From positions 3,214 to 67,213 of the forward strand of contig CAVVVS010000102.1 of the NCBI GenBank assembly GCA_963751355.1: a stretch of DNA of 64,000 bases. The letters run 5' to 3'. Below the pieces are notes generated by a model, which saw only the letters and a program-made list of their open reading frames with translations, searched no databases and was not told where the DNA came from. Positions within the stretch are counted from its first letter, which is position 1. The number at the start of each line of letters is the position of its first letter. This DNA comes from CAVVVS01 sp963751355. Lineage in GTDB: Bacteria > Bacteroidota > Ignavibacteria > Ignavibacteriales > Ignavibacteriaceae. The translations under genes were made by a program, and so were the position numbers. Of the stretch, positions 1 through 10,507 are shown one piece after another.

Positions 1-3000
1 AATTCAAGTTTGGTACCGTTAAAAGTAAAATTTAATGATATACAAATTAATAACTCTAATGAAGTTATCAGCGGATATGCATCCGGTATTGTCAGTGATA
101 ATGTGGATTTCCTTCCCGCTGTTCAGCCGCCTGAATTCAATACTGTCCCTTTAACAATTACCGATGTGCAAAACCTTAAGCAGTATTTTAATAAATACCC
201 CAGCCAGTTGGCGAGCCAGGCGGAAGCGGTAAAAAACAGTATCGGTTTTGATTTGCCGCTGGGACTTGATAAGCAAATAGCCGGAAAAAGAATAATAATA
301 GCTGTTACAGGAATGACATTCACTCCAAAGAATGCTGTTTTTGATGCCGCAGTAGAATTGGATCTTCCCGATGCAACGCCAAATGCAATTGCATTGGGAG
401 CAAGAAATATCTGTATCGATCAGTATAATATTTGCGGGCAGGGGACAATGTTTTTAGCAAAAGATTTAAATTTTTCAATAGGGAAAAGTCAGCTCACATT
501 AAAGGGGTATAATAATACAAATGCAAAAATTGACTCCGGTACTTATGTAGAATTTGATAATAATGGATTCAAGAATTTAAGAATTCAAGCCGAATATGAT
601 TTTCCGACTTCATTGTTAACAGGAACAGATAATACTTCACCTGTAAAAGCTTTTATAACAGCTAACGCAAATTCGTGGACGGATTGGATTGGTTCGATAA
701 AAATTAATCCTTTTAAAATTAGCGGAGTTTCCGATTTTACATTTAATCCGGGAACCGGTTATTATGATCATTCCGATTTAGTAAATCCACAAAAATTTCC
801 TAAAAAATATTTAGGCAGCAAAGCCACATTATGGCATGGGTTTTTTCTTCCTCAATTGAAAATTACACTGCCTGAATTATTAAACAATAATAATAAAGCA
901 ATCAGTATAGCAGCAGATAATCTTATAATTGATGACCAGGGCGTATCAGTTACAGCAGCAGCAAAAAATATACTTGCCGTAGGCAATGGTAATTTATCAG
1001 GGTGGTATTATTCAATCGACAGTTTATCGATCGAGTTCGTTAAAAACTCACTTTCCAATAGCGGCTTCGGAGGTAAAGTTGTATTACCAATTGCCGGGGG
1101 CGGTCCTAATAATACCGGCTCGCAGCTTAATTATACCTGCAATTTGAGCTTCGATAAAAATCAAGGAACTAAGTTACAATTTTTACTTCATCCCAAGGAT
1201 AACATTGATATTTCTTTGTGGAAAGCAAAACTGAGTATCAACAAGTCTTCAAGCATGATAGTAAATTTTGATAAAAACAATAAATATGCAAGAATGAGTT
1301 TAGACGGTGAACTTGATCTTGTAAATGATAAACCTAAAATTGATTTTAAAGCCGTCTCATTTCAGGGGATGTCACTGCAAACACAAAAGCCCTATTTCAA
1401 CATAAAGAGTTTAACTGCAGGATTTGCCAGTCCTCAAAAAAGAGTAGGTGGATTTCCTGTATCAATAAAATCGATTAAACCCAAGATTCAAGGAAGTGAA
1501 GTAGGAATTAGTGTTGATTTGGGATTTTCATTATGCAAGGAGATAGCTGCAATCCCATCCGCAGAATTCGGTTTCACGGTATGGGGAAAGATAGAGCAAA
1601 ATCCTTCTACAAAAAGATTCACTGCATCTTATGATAAAATTGATTTAAATAAAATAAAACTCCAAGGTGCACTAGGGCCTGTTTCCGTTAACGGCGAAGT
1701 TGATTTTATCCATAATAAAGATTTAGGTGATGCCGTAGGCGGAAGTATTAAGGCAGATATGTTAAAAGGATTAACCCTTAGTGCGAATGTTTTATTCGGA
1801 CATAAGGATTTTAATTATTGGTATGTAGATGCAACCGCAAAATTCGGGGCACCCGGACCAATTCCTCCAATTATTTTACCTGGAACACCATTCGCAATTT
1901 TCGGATTCGGTGGAGGTGCATACTATCATCTAGCACAAAAAGACCCGCCTAATGCAAGTGCTTTGTTTAAAAATAAAGCTGTTGCTTCTGAGTATGTAAC
2001 AGATAAAACTAAAATAGGGTTTAGTGCTACCGTCATACTCGGAACTTCTAGCGATAACGGGGAAGCGATTCAGGCAAACGGCAAATTAACTATTCAATTA
2101 AACAGTAAACTTGGTGTTGATAAAGTACGGTTCGATGTATCCGCATATATGATTACACCATTGATGGAAACTCAGAAGGCTGAGATTCGGGGAAAAGGAT
2201 TCATAGATATGGACTTTGGAAATGATATTTATCATGCCGGGTTTGCTATGAATATAAATGTAGCAGGAGGTATAGTTGATGGCAGCGGAGATATTGATTT
2301 GTTAATCAATGCCAGCAGTGGTGAATGGCATCTTTTTATAGGTACTCCTAGTCAAAGAGTTTCTGTTATAATCTTACACAGTTTGAAGACAAGTGCATAC
2401 TTCATGGTGGGCAGCAGCATCCCCGATATACCGCCGCCTGATATTCCATCAGATATTCATTTAGATAAAAGTTATTCTCAGAATAGAGTTCCGCCTATTC
2501 AGAATGCCGGCGGTCTTGCCTTTGGCGCTTCGCTAAATATTTCAAATAGATTTGACTTTTTAATTTTCTATGCCAAACTGGAAGCCGGATTAGGTTTTGA
2601 TATTTCTGTAAGAAAATTAACTCAGGGTTGCAAGGGAAGCTCAGCAATGCCGGGAATTAACGGCTGGTATGCTAATGGACAAATTTACGCTTACGGCTCC
2701 TTCGATGCCGGTGTTCATGTTGATCTATGGTTTTATAAAGGAGATATTTCTGCTCTGAAACTTCAACTGGCTACAGTCTTTCAATTAGCTGGGCCAAATC
2801 CCACCTGGTTTAAAGGATGGGTATACGGGCACTACTCTGTCTTAAACGGAATAATCAGCGGACAAATGACCTTTAAAGTTGCATATCAGCCTAACGGAAA
2901 ATGCGAACCGGCATATTCTACTCCATTCGGTAATTTACCATTAATTACCCAGGTAAAACCGGATGAGGAAAAAGACGTTCCGATATTCGCTAATTCGGAA

Positions 3001-4320
3001 GCTGCATTTACTTTTCCAATAGGTCAAAAAGTATTATTCGATGAAACGGATGAAAACGGACATACGGTCACTCATAATTTTAGACTGCTTATCTCAAGAT
3101 ATGATTTTTATAAGGGCGGTAAAAGGGTCTACGGCCTAAAATATAGAGGTAATGTTAATTATACCGATAATCCGCAATTAGGAACATATTACCCTGACGT
3201 AGCATTTGATCCGCAATCAAAATATAAGATAGTAGTCTCGGTTAAGGTTCAGGAATGGAATGAAAGAACTAACCGGTACGAAGATGTTTATATGAACGGG
3301 AAAATTGCGGAGGAAACAAAATCAGCTACTTTTACTACGGGCGCTTGTATTGAAACATTAGATCAACCGGGAGTAGTATCGTCATCGTATCCATTCGAGC
3401 GGCAGAGATTTTTCCTACAGGAAGAAAACAACCATCGCGGATTTGTTTTGCTTAGCAAATCTTTCCCATGTCTATTATATGATAACAAATATAATTTGAA
3501 AGCAATATTTGTCAGCTATGTAGGCGGGAAAGGTATTCAAACCCACGAAACTAATATTACAATAAGCGGTAAATATTTATATTTTAACATCCCCAAATTG
3601 GCTAACGGAACAATAACACAAATAAAAATTGTTAAAAGACCCAAGGCAATACCTGCTAAGTCCAGAACCGGAGCAAAAGGCCGCACAGCTATCGTTTACA
3701 GTAATAAATATTACCAAGCCGTTAGAGTAAATTCTAACGGTAAACAAAGAATTTCTGCATCAACGTTAAATCTTAGACATTTAAAAATTAGGAATATTAG
3801 CTTATCGGCACAGGATATTCTTCTCTATTCCTACTTCTTTAGAACCAGTAAATTTAACACACTTAATGAAAAATTAGCCAACACTTCCGTTAATGCTAAA
3901 GTTTCGGGAGGCGGTATGCCTTACAGCAAATACACGGCAAAATATAAGACAGCGGAAGGTTTCGATAGATATGATGCAATGGGAACTATTATTAAGGGTG
4001 CGCCAGATCGTTACATAAGACCGTTGGTAGAGGTGAAAGAAGATTTTAGAAAAGATCCCTGGTATAAAATATTTCTTATTCCGTTGTATAATAATGCAGG
4101 GAAAGCTTACGGTAAAGTACTGCCTAAACGAACTTTTTATGATTGCGTATCATACGGATGGTATCCGCCTACAGGGATAGTTAGATTAACTTATTTTTCT
4201 CCAAAACTTTCCGATTCCGAAATAAGCTCAGTTGTGAATTCTAAATCCACCCGAGAATCTTTGCAGAGAAATCATTCATCAGTGAAAATAAATACATCAT
4301 CATTTAATTATAATCATTAA
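1..4320 (+). CDS. Very large beta-rich surface or secreted protein, 5' end outside the window
   Basis: I do not recognise the family. The reading frame is open from the first base, so the true start lies upstream and at least 1,439 residues are visible. The sequence is rich in Gly, Asn, Ser, Lys and beta-branched residues with alternating polarity, as in long beta-solenoid or beta-barrel-like extracellular proteins. No membrane helix is visible in the part present. A proline/glycine stretch around residues 615-645 (PGPIPPIILPGTP followed by FGFGGGAYYHL) is the most distinctive element. The C-terminal third changes to a Lys/Arg-rich, mixed style. It has no obvious C-terminal sorting domain. 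The next gene begins 2 bp after its stop, so it heads (or belongs to) an operon of envelope proteins. Function unknown. Confidence 0.75.
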   Translation, partial: NSSLVPLKVKFNDIQINNSNEVISGYASGIVSDNVDFLPAVQPPEFNTVPLTITDVQNLKQYFNKYPSQLASQAEAVKNSIGFDLPLGLDKQIAGKRIIIAVTGMTFTPKNAVFDAAVELDLPDATPNAIALGARNICIDQYNICGQGTMFLAKDLNFSIGKSQLTLKGYNNTNAKIDSGTYVEFDNNGFKNLRIQAEYDFPTSLLTGTDNTSPVKAFITANANSWTDWIGSIKINPFKISGVSDFTFNPGTGYYDHSDLVNPQKFPKKYLGSKATLWHGFFLPQLKITLPELLNNNNKAISIAADNLIIDDQGVSVTAAAKNILAVGNGNLSGWYYSIDSLSIEFVKNSLSNSGFGGKVVLPIAGGGPNNTGSQLNYTCNLSFDKNQGTKLQFLLHPKDNIDISLWKAKLSINKSSSMIVNFDKNNKYARMSLDGELDLVNDKPKIDFKAVSFQGMSLQTQKPYFNIKSLTAGFASPQKRVGGFPVSIKSIKPKIQGSEVGISVDLGFSLCKEIAAIPSAEFGFTVWGKIEQNPSTKRFTASYDKIDLNKIKLQGALGPVSVNGEVDFIHNKDLGDAVGGSIKADMLKGLTLSANVLFGHKDFNYWYVDATAKFGAPGPIPPIILPGTPFAIFGFGGGAYYHLAQKDPPNASALFKNKAVASEYVTDKTKIGFSATVILGTSSDNGEAIQANGKLTIQLNSKLGVDKVRFDVSAYMITPLMETQKAEIRGKGFIDMDFGNDIYHAGFAMNINVAGGIVDGSGDIDLLINASSGEWHLFIGTPSQRVSVIILHSLKTSAYFMVGSSIPDIPPPDIPSDIHLDKSYSQNRVPPIQNAGGLAFGASLNISNRFDFLIFYAKLEAGLGFDISVRKLTQGCKGSSAMPGINGWYANGQIYAYGSFDAGVHVDLWFYKGDISALKLQLATVFQLAGPNPTWFKGWVYGHYSVLNGIISGQMTFKVAYQPNGKCEPAYSTPFGNLPLITQVKPDEEKDVPIFANSEAAFTFPIGQKVLFDETDENGHTVTHNFRLLISRYDFYKGGKRVYGLKYRGNVNYTDNPQLGTYYPDVAFDPQSKYKIVVSVKVQEWNERTNRYEDVYMNGKIAEETKSATFTTGACIETLDQPGVVSSSYPFERQRFFLQEENNHRGFVLLSKSFPCLLYDNKYNLKAIFVSYVGGKGIQTHETNITISGKYLYFNIPKLANGTITQIKIVKRPKAIPAKSRTGAKGRTAIVYSNKYYQAVRVNSNGKQRISASTLNLRHLKIRNISLSAQDILLYSYFFRTSKFNTLNEKLANTSVNAKVSGGGMPYSKYTAKYKTAEGFDRYDAMGTIIKGAPDRYIRPLVEVKEDFRKDPWYKIFLIPLYNNAGKAYGKVLPKRTFYDCVSYGWYPPTGIVRLTYFSPKLSDSEISSVVNSKSTRESLQRNHSSVKINTSSFNYNH

Positions 4321-4322
4321 CC

Positions 4323-4928
4323 ATGAAAACTAAGATTAAAATATTTTGTTTTTGTTGCAATTTTATTCTAATAACTGCTGCTAATGTTCACGGGCAGAAT
4401 ACACACATAAATTATAGTGCTGCATATAATGCTGTAAATAATGTGGATTATTCAAATCATCAAACATCACTTTTTAATAATTTTTCTCCTCAAACAGTTA
4501 ATGTGAATTCACCCGGTTCTCCAAACGGATATTCTGTGACTAATCCTCAAAACCAAGAATTCGGAATTGATTATGATGTGTCTTCTAGGGCGTATTATGA
4601 TCAGATGTTTATGGGATTAAACGTGTCTGAAAATGAAGTTAATTCACTTTTAGATTATTATAAATATAAAAAAAGGGCTCACTCAAAACACGTAAAATCA
4701 TATGATGAATGGTTTGCGGAACAAACTACTCCTGAAGAGAGAAAAGCTGCAAAATATATACTAGATCATTTTGATTATAAAGACACCAGGGATTATGCCC
4801 CGCTAAATTTAAGAATGGGCTTCAAATACAATCCTCCAAAAGCGCTGGATAAAGAACAACTGATGTTTAGTTCCGTCTTCGGATATTTATTATTGTCAAA
4901 CTATAAAAATTTTAGAATCAAAAAATAG
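4323..4928 (+). CDS. Small secreted protein of unknown function
   Basis: 201 residues. The N-terminus (MKTKIKIFCFCCNFILI, then a small-residue stretch ending VHGQ) looks like a signal peptide with cleavage near residue 25. The mature part begins with an Asn/Ser-rich, low-complexity segment, then a more compact Lys/Tyr/Asp-rich region (roughly residues 95-170) including DYYKYKKRA and YDEWFAEQTTPEERKAA, which looks helical. No family recognised. It starts 2 bp after the preceding very large gene and ends 7 bp before the next one, so it is very likely co-transcribed and works with the same envelope assembly. Confidence 0.65.
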   Translation: MKTKIKIFCFCCNFILITAANVHGQNTHINYSAAYNAVNNVDYSNHQTSLFNNFSPQTVNVNSPGSPNGYSVTNPQNQEFGIDYDVSSRAYYDQMFMGLNVSENEVNSLLDYYKYKKRAHSKHVKSYDEWFAEQTTPEERKAAKYILDHFDYKDTRDYAPLNLRMGFKYNPPKALDKEQLMFSSVFGYLLLSNYKNFRIKK

Positions 4929-4935
4929 TAGTCTG

Positions 4936-7074
4936 ATGAAAAATTGCATTGGAATAATAATAATTTTAATACTGACGTTTTTACAGGTTATTTCCGCACA
5001 AATAATCGATACATCTAAAATAAAAATTGAATCTGTTTTAAATGATAGTTCACAAACAAATCCTCCGCTCGTAATTATCGGCAAAAGTTATGGCGATTCC
5101 GTTGTACTGCGATGGGCTCCAGGAAACTCAATATTATGGAAATATTCAAATAAGTACGGCTATGTAATAACCAGATATATCGTAAGCAAAATTAGAACAG
5201 GGGACAGCACCGGAATAAAAAAACTTACCTCTGAACCGATAAAACCGTGGCCATTGAAAGATTGGAAAAGAAAATCTCGGAGAAATGATTCGTTAGCCGC
5301 GGTTTCTGCACAGATTCTTTACGGCAAGCAATTCAAAGCATCTGTAAAGAAAGGATTAAATTTCAACGCAATCCTTCAGCAAAAGGCCGATGAAGATAAT
5401 AGATTTTCTTATGCTTTAATTATATCTGATATTCATCCTTTTGCGGCAAATGGTTTGGGATTGAGATGGGTTGATAAAGATATTCAAAAAGGTGCGACTT
5501 ATCTATACACGGTTTATTCATTAGTACCTCAAAACATCATTCATTCGGACACAGCAGCAGTGATAGTTAGAACAAATAATATTCTGCCTGTTCCATCTAT
5601 GCCGAAAATAAAAGTTGAAGAGTTAGATAAAGCCGTTAGATTTTCCTGGAACAGTTTGCTGACAAGGAGAAAATTTACAGCATTCTATCTTGAAAGATCG
5701 GATGATATGGGCAAAACATTTCACAAAACTAGCAGTATTCCTTTTGTTCAAATAGGAAAAGGTAAAAATATTTTTCAAGAAGATAAAATGACGATACAGG
5801 ATTCTCTGTCCCGGAACTATAGAAAATACATTTATAGAATTATCGGAATTACTCCTTTTGGCGAAAGAAGCAAACCTTCTGAAAGCATGACCGTTATGGG
5901 AAGAGATAAAACTCCTCCGGGCAGACCGACTCATGTTAAAGCGGAAAATATTGAGGCTAATCATGTGAAGTTAAGCTGGAATAAAAAAATTAAAGAACCT
6001 GATTTCGCAGGATACCTCATCGGTCGCAGCCAGGATATTAAGGGGCCGTACATTCCGTTGTTTATTAAACCATTGAATAAAAATTCCTTAAGTTTTATCG
6101 ACACTTCCGCCGCAGAGCACGGAACAAATTTTTATATTGTGGCTTCAATAGATACAGCAGGAAATTCTTCAGCGGCACCTCCTGTTTATGTAATAATGCA
6201 AGATTCAACTCCGCCGGCAAAGCCTACCGGATTAACAGGAACCATTGATTCCGCAGGTATTGTAACATTAAAATGGAATATGGGAAAAGAAGAAGATTTG
6301 TTTGGTTATCAAGTTTATTTTGCAAATTCCGCTAAACATGTTTTCACTCCTATTACTAAAGGATTTCTAATCGATTCGACTTTTATTGATACAATTTCTT
6401 TGAATTCTATGACTAGCAAAATTTATTACACTATTGTCGCTTTTGATCAAAACAGGAATCCCAGTCCATATTCGGATACCCTGGCACTTACCAGACCTGA
6501 TACTATCAGGCCGGTGCCTCCGGTAATAAAGAGTTTTACGCTTACGGATTCTTCGGTAACTTTTTCATGGAATCCAAGTACGAGTGAAGATGCCGATTCT
6601 CAGTTCGTTTTCAGGAAACAATCAAAAGGGGCATGGAAGCTGCTTACAAAACTTGATAAAAATACCGAAAGTTATTCGGATACAACAGTAGAAAGATTAA
6701 AACGATACAAGTATGCATTACAAACTATTGATAAAACAAAATTAAAAAGCCGACAGTCTTTTCCGCTCACTGTTAGAGTGTATGATAGCGGGCAGCGAAA
6801 TTTAATTAATTCTTTCAGCGCGGAACTCTCAAAAGATAAAAAATCTATTCGTCTCAAATGGCTGCAAAAGGGCAAGAAAAATTCAAAAATAATTATTTAT
6901 AGAAATTTTAATAACACGGGATTTCAAATGTATGATTCCACTCCCGGTAAGATAAATTCATTTAACGATTATAATTTACAAAAAGGCGATTACGAATATG
7001 CTATAAAAGTAGTTCAAAATGACGGCACGGAATCACCTTTGAGTAAATTAATTTCAATAAAAATTACCAAATAA
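4936..7074 (+). CDS. Secreted multi-domain fibronectin type III protein
   Basis: 712 residues. It opens with a signal peptide (MKNCIGIIIILILTFLQV...SAQ, cleavage near residue 22). About five fibronectin type III-like modules of roughly 100 residues follow from about residue 220: each begins with a proline-rich linker (for example PPGRPTHVKAEN, PPAKPTGLTG, PVPPVIKSFT) and has the characteristic Trp of strand C (LSWN, LKWN, FSWN). The first 200 residues are a separate region with WAPG and RWVDKDIQKG motifs, also FnIII-like. No enzyme domain or C-terminal sorting signal is evident. Such proteins usually act as scaffolds or adhesion modules outside the inner membrane. Start chosen at the ATG 7 bp after the previous stop. 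Confidence 0.8.
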   Translation: MKNCIGIIIILILTFLQVISAQIIDTSKIKIESVLNDSSQTNPPLVIIGKSYGDSVVLRWAPGNSILWKYSNKYGYVITRYIVSKIRTGDSTGIKKLTSEPIKPWPLKDWKRKSRRNDSLAAVSAQILYGKQFKASVKKGLNFNAILQQKADEDNRFSYALIISDIHPFAANGLGLRWVDKDIQKGATYLYTVYSLVPQNIIHSDTAAVIVRTNNILPVPSMPKIKVEELDKAVRFSWNSLLTRRKFTAFYLERSDDMGKTFHKTSSIPFVQIGKGKNIFQEDKMTIQDSLSRNYRKYIYRIIGITPFGERSKPSESMTVMGRDKTPPGRPTHVKAENIEANHVKLSWNKKIKEPDFAGYLIGRSQDIKGPYIPLFIKPLNKNSLSFIDTSAAEHGTNFYIVASIDTAGNSSAAPPVYVIMQDSTPPAKPTGLTGTIDSAGIVTLKWNMGKEEDLFGYQVYFANSAKHVFTPITKGFLIDSTFIDTISLNSMTSKIYYTIVAFDQNRNPSPYSDTLALTRPDTIRPVPPVIKSFTLTDSSVTFSWNPSTSEDADSQFVFRKQSKGAWKLLTKLDKNTESYSDTTVERLKRYKYALQTIDKTKLKSRQSFPLTVRVYDSGQRNLINSFSAELSKDKKSIRLKWLQKGKKNSKIIIYRNFNNTGFQMYDSTPGKINSFNDYNLQKGDYEYAIKVVQNDGTESPLSKLISIKITK

Positions 7075-7094
7075 TATAAGTTATATAAAATACG

Positions 7095-8405
7095 ATGAGC
7101 ATAAAAAGACAGATGATAAATTTTATAGTTTTTACAACTTTTACAACCTTTTTCATGTCATGTGGAAACAGTAACAATAATCCAGCTGATAGCGGTAATA
7201 ATAACGCTTCGGCAATATTAATTATTTCAATTAATTCTCCAGTTGTAACTCCCTCCGTTAAAGTAACTGGAAATACAAAAAATTATAATCTGTCTTCCAC
7301 TGATACATTAAAAAACATTAATCCGGGAACATATACGATTATTTCAAGTAGAGTTGATAAAAGTGCTTCATCCGGAGAATTAATAGGCAAATCATACGGA
7401 GTTTTAAATCCGGTTCAGAAGATAACAGTTAACGCAGGTGAAACTAAAACACTAAACATTAATTATGTTGAACTTCCTTCAAGCGGTAAACTTTGGGTTA
7501 GTGATGATAACGGTTCAAGGATGTTAGCTTATGATAAAGCGGTTTTAACAACTCCCGGAGCACCTTCACCTGCTGTTAAAATACAATTTAATTTCGAAGG
7601 ACCGCGGGGTTTTGCTTTTGATAAAATGGGAAATCTTTGGGTTGCCGGATTTAGCAAGAACCACATATTTGCATTTTCTCCGGGACAACTTTCAGGAAAT
7701 ACTTCTGCAAATCCTCTAATTACAATTTCTAGTAATTCAATAAACGAACCAAACGGACTTATATTTGATGCTTCAGGAAATCTTTGGATTTCAAATTGGT
7801 CTTTAGGTAATATAATTTCATATAAATCGGATTCACTGTTAAATATGTTAGTCAAATCCGGTAACATTACCGCTGAACCCGATATTCAAATTACATCTAC
7901 TGCATTGAAAGAGCCGGAATACATGACTTTTGATGCCTCAGGTAATTTATGGATTGCCGGACAAAATCCTTCCTCGAATGATGGTGAGATTATAAAGATA
8001 TTGTCTTCGGACCTGAATTCTTCCGGTGAAGTTACTCCTTCCATTGTATTATCAGAATCGAGCCAGCCGACTCTTATAAACGTAACTAGTTTAGCATTCG
8101 ACAAAAATGGTAATCTTTGGGGAACAGACGGAAATTCTTTTTTCATGTTTACGACAGGTCAATTAACATCATCAGGTGCGACAGTTCCTCAGTTTTACCG
8201 GGGAGTTCCTGCGCCGGCATTGCTTACAGGTTTGGCTTTCGATTCACAGGCTAATCTTTGGATAGGAGAAACTTACTCTCCGAGATTAATTAGATATACA
8301 TATCCGGATAACGGCATCGGAACAACTTATAATACAAGCAATGCCCTTGATGAACCTACTTGGCTAGTGTTTTTTCCCCCAATAAACGGATACTCAATTA
8401 ATTAA
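7095..8405 (+). CDS. Lipoprotein with NHL/SMP-30-like beta-propeller
   Basis: 436 residues. The N-terminus carries a lipobox (FFMSC, Cys23), so this is probably lipidated and anchored in the outer or inner membrane. After a PEGA-like or Ig-like region (residues about 40-135) come at least five propeller repeats with the pattern FD..GNLW (GFAFDKMGNLWVAG, GLIFDASGNLWIS, MTFDASGNLWIAG, LAFDKNGNLW, LAFDSQANLWIG), about 45-60 residues apart. This matches the NHL / SMP-30 / virginiamycin-B-lyase-like beta-propeller group, but no catalytic residues can be assigned, so a binding or structural role is as likely as enzymatic activity. It lies 20 bp after the FnIII gene and 18 bp before the barrel gene. 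Confidence 0.8.
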   Translation: MSIKRQMINFIVFTTFTTFFMSCGNSNNNPADSGNNNASAILIISINSPVVTPSVKVTGNTKNYNLSSTDTLKNINPGTYTIISSRVDKSASSGELIGKSYGVLNPVQKITVNAGETKTLNINYVELPSSGKLWVSDDNGSRMLAYDKAVLTTPGAPSPAVKIQFNFEGPRGFAFDKMGNLWVAGFSKNHIFAFSPGQLSGNTSANPLITISSNSINEPNGLIFDASGNLWISNWSLGNIISYKSDSLLNMLVKSGNITAEPDIQITSTALKEPEYMTFDASGNLWIAGQNPSSNDGEIIKILSSDLNSSGEVTPSIVLSESSQPTLINVTSLAFDKNGNLWGTDGNSFFMFTTGQLTSSGATVPQFYRGVPAPALLTGLAFDSQANLWIGETYSPRLIRYTYPDNGIGTTYNTSNALDEPTWLVFFPPINGYSIN

Positions 8406-8423
8406 AAGCATCCGAAGATATTT

Positions 8424-10400
8424 ATGACAAAAAAATTCTTAAAATTATTTTTAATTCTAATATCGATATATCAAATTAATTTATTGGCGCAAGAAAAAGC
8501 AAAGTTGGATTCTTCAAAAAGTTTTTTCGAGAAAAATTTCTCCGTCACCGGTAATCTTGGTGCCTACGGAGAACTTTATTCAATTTCTGGGCGGGATAGA
8601 AGAAGACCTTCCGCGACAGGGAGAATCTATTTTAGACCTACACTGCATTTATTCAACTTAATAGATATACCTTTTGTATTATTAATTTCAACCGAGGGAA
8701 GTACTGCAAGGCAAAACATAAATCAATTCGGTATAAATCCTTCATGGAGTTGGGGAAGTCTCCATTTGGGGGATTTTACAGAATCGTTTTCAAATTTTTC
8801 ATTAAACGGTATTTTGATTAGGGGAGGAGGAGTGACAATACATCCTGGAGAGTTTTATTTTTCCACAGTCGGAGGTTTTACTCAAAGAGCTGTTGCCGGA
8901 GGTGCTTCAAACGGCAGTTTCAATCGTTATCTGTACGGGGCGAAAATCGGTATTGGAAAAAGTAACGGCTCAAATTTTAATTTATTGTTTCTCCGTGTCC
9001 GTGATGTACCTTCATCATTACCTAAAGCACCAACTTCAATTACTGTATTGTCTCCAAACGGCGGCGATGCATTTCCTGTTGGATCAATCCAAACAATAAA
9101 GTGGACTTCGGTGAACTTAAATGATAATGTAAAAATTGAATTATCCAGAGACGGAGGAGTTACTTATCATGTTTTATTCACTAACGAACCGAATATTGGA
9201 TCGGTAAGCTGGACGGTTACAGGTTCGGATACATATCAGGCATTAATTAAAATAACAAGTATGAATAATTCAACAATTGGAGATGTAAGTGATGAAGAGT
9301 TTTCAATCGGTACAAATGTTACAGGACAAACAGGCGGTATTGCACCTGTAGTAATAAACGGGGCTGCCGTTACGCCTCAGGAAAATCTAGTCGGTGGTGC
9401 AACCTGGGAGTTACAACTTTTTAATAGAACGGTATCGTGGCAATCGGAAATTGACGGTAGTGTTTACACGAGAGACATGAGAGGCGGAACAGTCAATTTC
9501 GACTCTGCTAATATTCCTAATTTTATTCAAGGTATATATTCGCCAAAAATAGGAACTAATTTGGATTTTTCTATTAATACGGCAATTGGACTTCACCTTC
9601 AATCTGTTAATGCTAAATTAGGTTATAAATTAATCGGTCCTGGTTATAAATCTTTAGGGCTTCCTTATTTGATTAATGACCAGCAAGTTTTTTCCCTTAT
9701 GACATCTTTTAGAATAGCGAGATATGGATTAAATTTTAATTGGTCCAGGCTTAATGATAATTTGATCAATCAAAAGCTATTTACCACGGTTCGGAATCAA
9801 TACAATATATCTCTTAACGGTATGATTACATCGTTCTGGAACGGAAGCTTAATGACAAGCATCTTAAATATGGGTAATAATTCTAACAATGATACTACCA
9901 AGATTAATTTTTCTACTTTTATTTTAAGTACAAACCATACATTTACATTTGCAAAAGAATCATTCTTCCAAAATGTGAGTCTCAATTACAGCTATCAAAC
10001 CTCAGGTGATGCTTCACAGTTTAGACAAAATACTAAGTCAATTACAAATAATTTTAGTTTGGGATTATCATTTAGAATATTTAAAAACATATCAGCGAAT
10101 GCTTCGGCAGGATTTATCAATTCAAAATATGCAGACAACGTTTCCAGGTCTACCGGCATTTACTCATTAGGTGCACAATCAAGATTTTTAAATAATAAAT
10201 TGACGGCATCTATTTCAATATCGACATCAACTACAGGAAATAATACCGGAGTAAATGCCCGTTTAAGTTCAGGTTATAAGATATCAAAAGCAGATAGAAT
10301 TAATTTATCAATTATGTCCAACTATTTCAAAGGGGGAGCACTGGGGAGAAGCAGTTTTAGCGAATATATCGAATCATTGACTGTTTCTCATAGATTTTAA
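8424..10400 (+). CDS. Outer-membrane beta-barrel protein with inserted Ig-like domain
   Basis: 658 residues. Signal peptide at the N-terminus (KFLKLFLILISIYQI...LAQ, cleavage near 23). Residues about 25-200 and 300-658 show amphipathic beta-strand alternation and end in a terminal phenylalanine (VSHRF), the usual C-terminal signature of outer-membrane barrels read by the BAM complex. Inserted at about residues 203-296 is a Ser/Thr-rich Ig-like domain (SPNGGDAFPVGS, IKWTS, LSRDGGVTY, VSWTVTG, DVSDEEFSI) of the kind found in many secreted Bacteroidota and Fibrobacteres proteins (Kre9/KNH-like). It is the last of five closely spaced envelope genes and may be the membrane anchor or pore for them. 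Function is inferred only from architecture. Confidence 0.75.
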   Translation: MTKKFLKLFLILISIYQINLLAQEKAKLDSSKSFFEKNFSVTGNLGAYGELYSISGRDRRRPSATGRIYFRPTLHLFNLIDIPFVLLISTEGSTARQNINQFGINPSWSWGSLHLGDFTESFSNFSLNGILIRGGGVTIHPGEFYFSTVGGFTQRAVAGGASNGSFNRYLYGAKIGIGKSNGSNFNLLFLRVRDVPSSLPKAPTSITVLSPNGGDAFPVGSIQTIKWTSVNLNDNVKIELSRDGGVTYHVLFTNEPNIGSVSWTVTGSDTYQALIKITSMNNSTIGDVSDEEFSIGTNVTGQTGGIAPVVINGAAVTPQENLVGGATWELQLFNRTVSWQSEIDGSVYTRDMRGGTVNFDSANIPNFIQGIYSPKIGTNLDFSINTAIGLHLQSVNAKLGYKLIGPGYKSLGLPYLINDQQVFSLMTSFRIARYGLNFNWSRLNDNLINQKLFTTVRNQYNISLNGMITSFWNGSLMTSILNMGNNSNNDTTKINFSTFILSTNHTFTFAKESFFQNVSLNYSYQTSGDASQFRQNTKSITNNFSLGLSFRIFKNISANASAGFINSKYADNVSRSTGIYSLGAQSRFLNNKLTASISISTSTTGNNTGVNARLSSGYKISKADRINLSIMSNYFKGGALGRSSFSEYIESLTVSHRF

Positions 10401-10507
10401 AAATTTTGACAAGAATTATGATCGTAAGAAGGTGTTATAAGTCACTTTCTAAAAAATTTTTGTATCATTATATTGAAGCTAATGTATAAAAAACATAAGC
10501 TTTAGAC

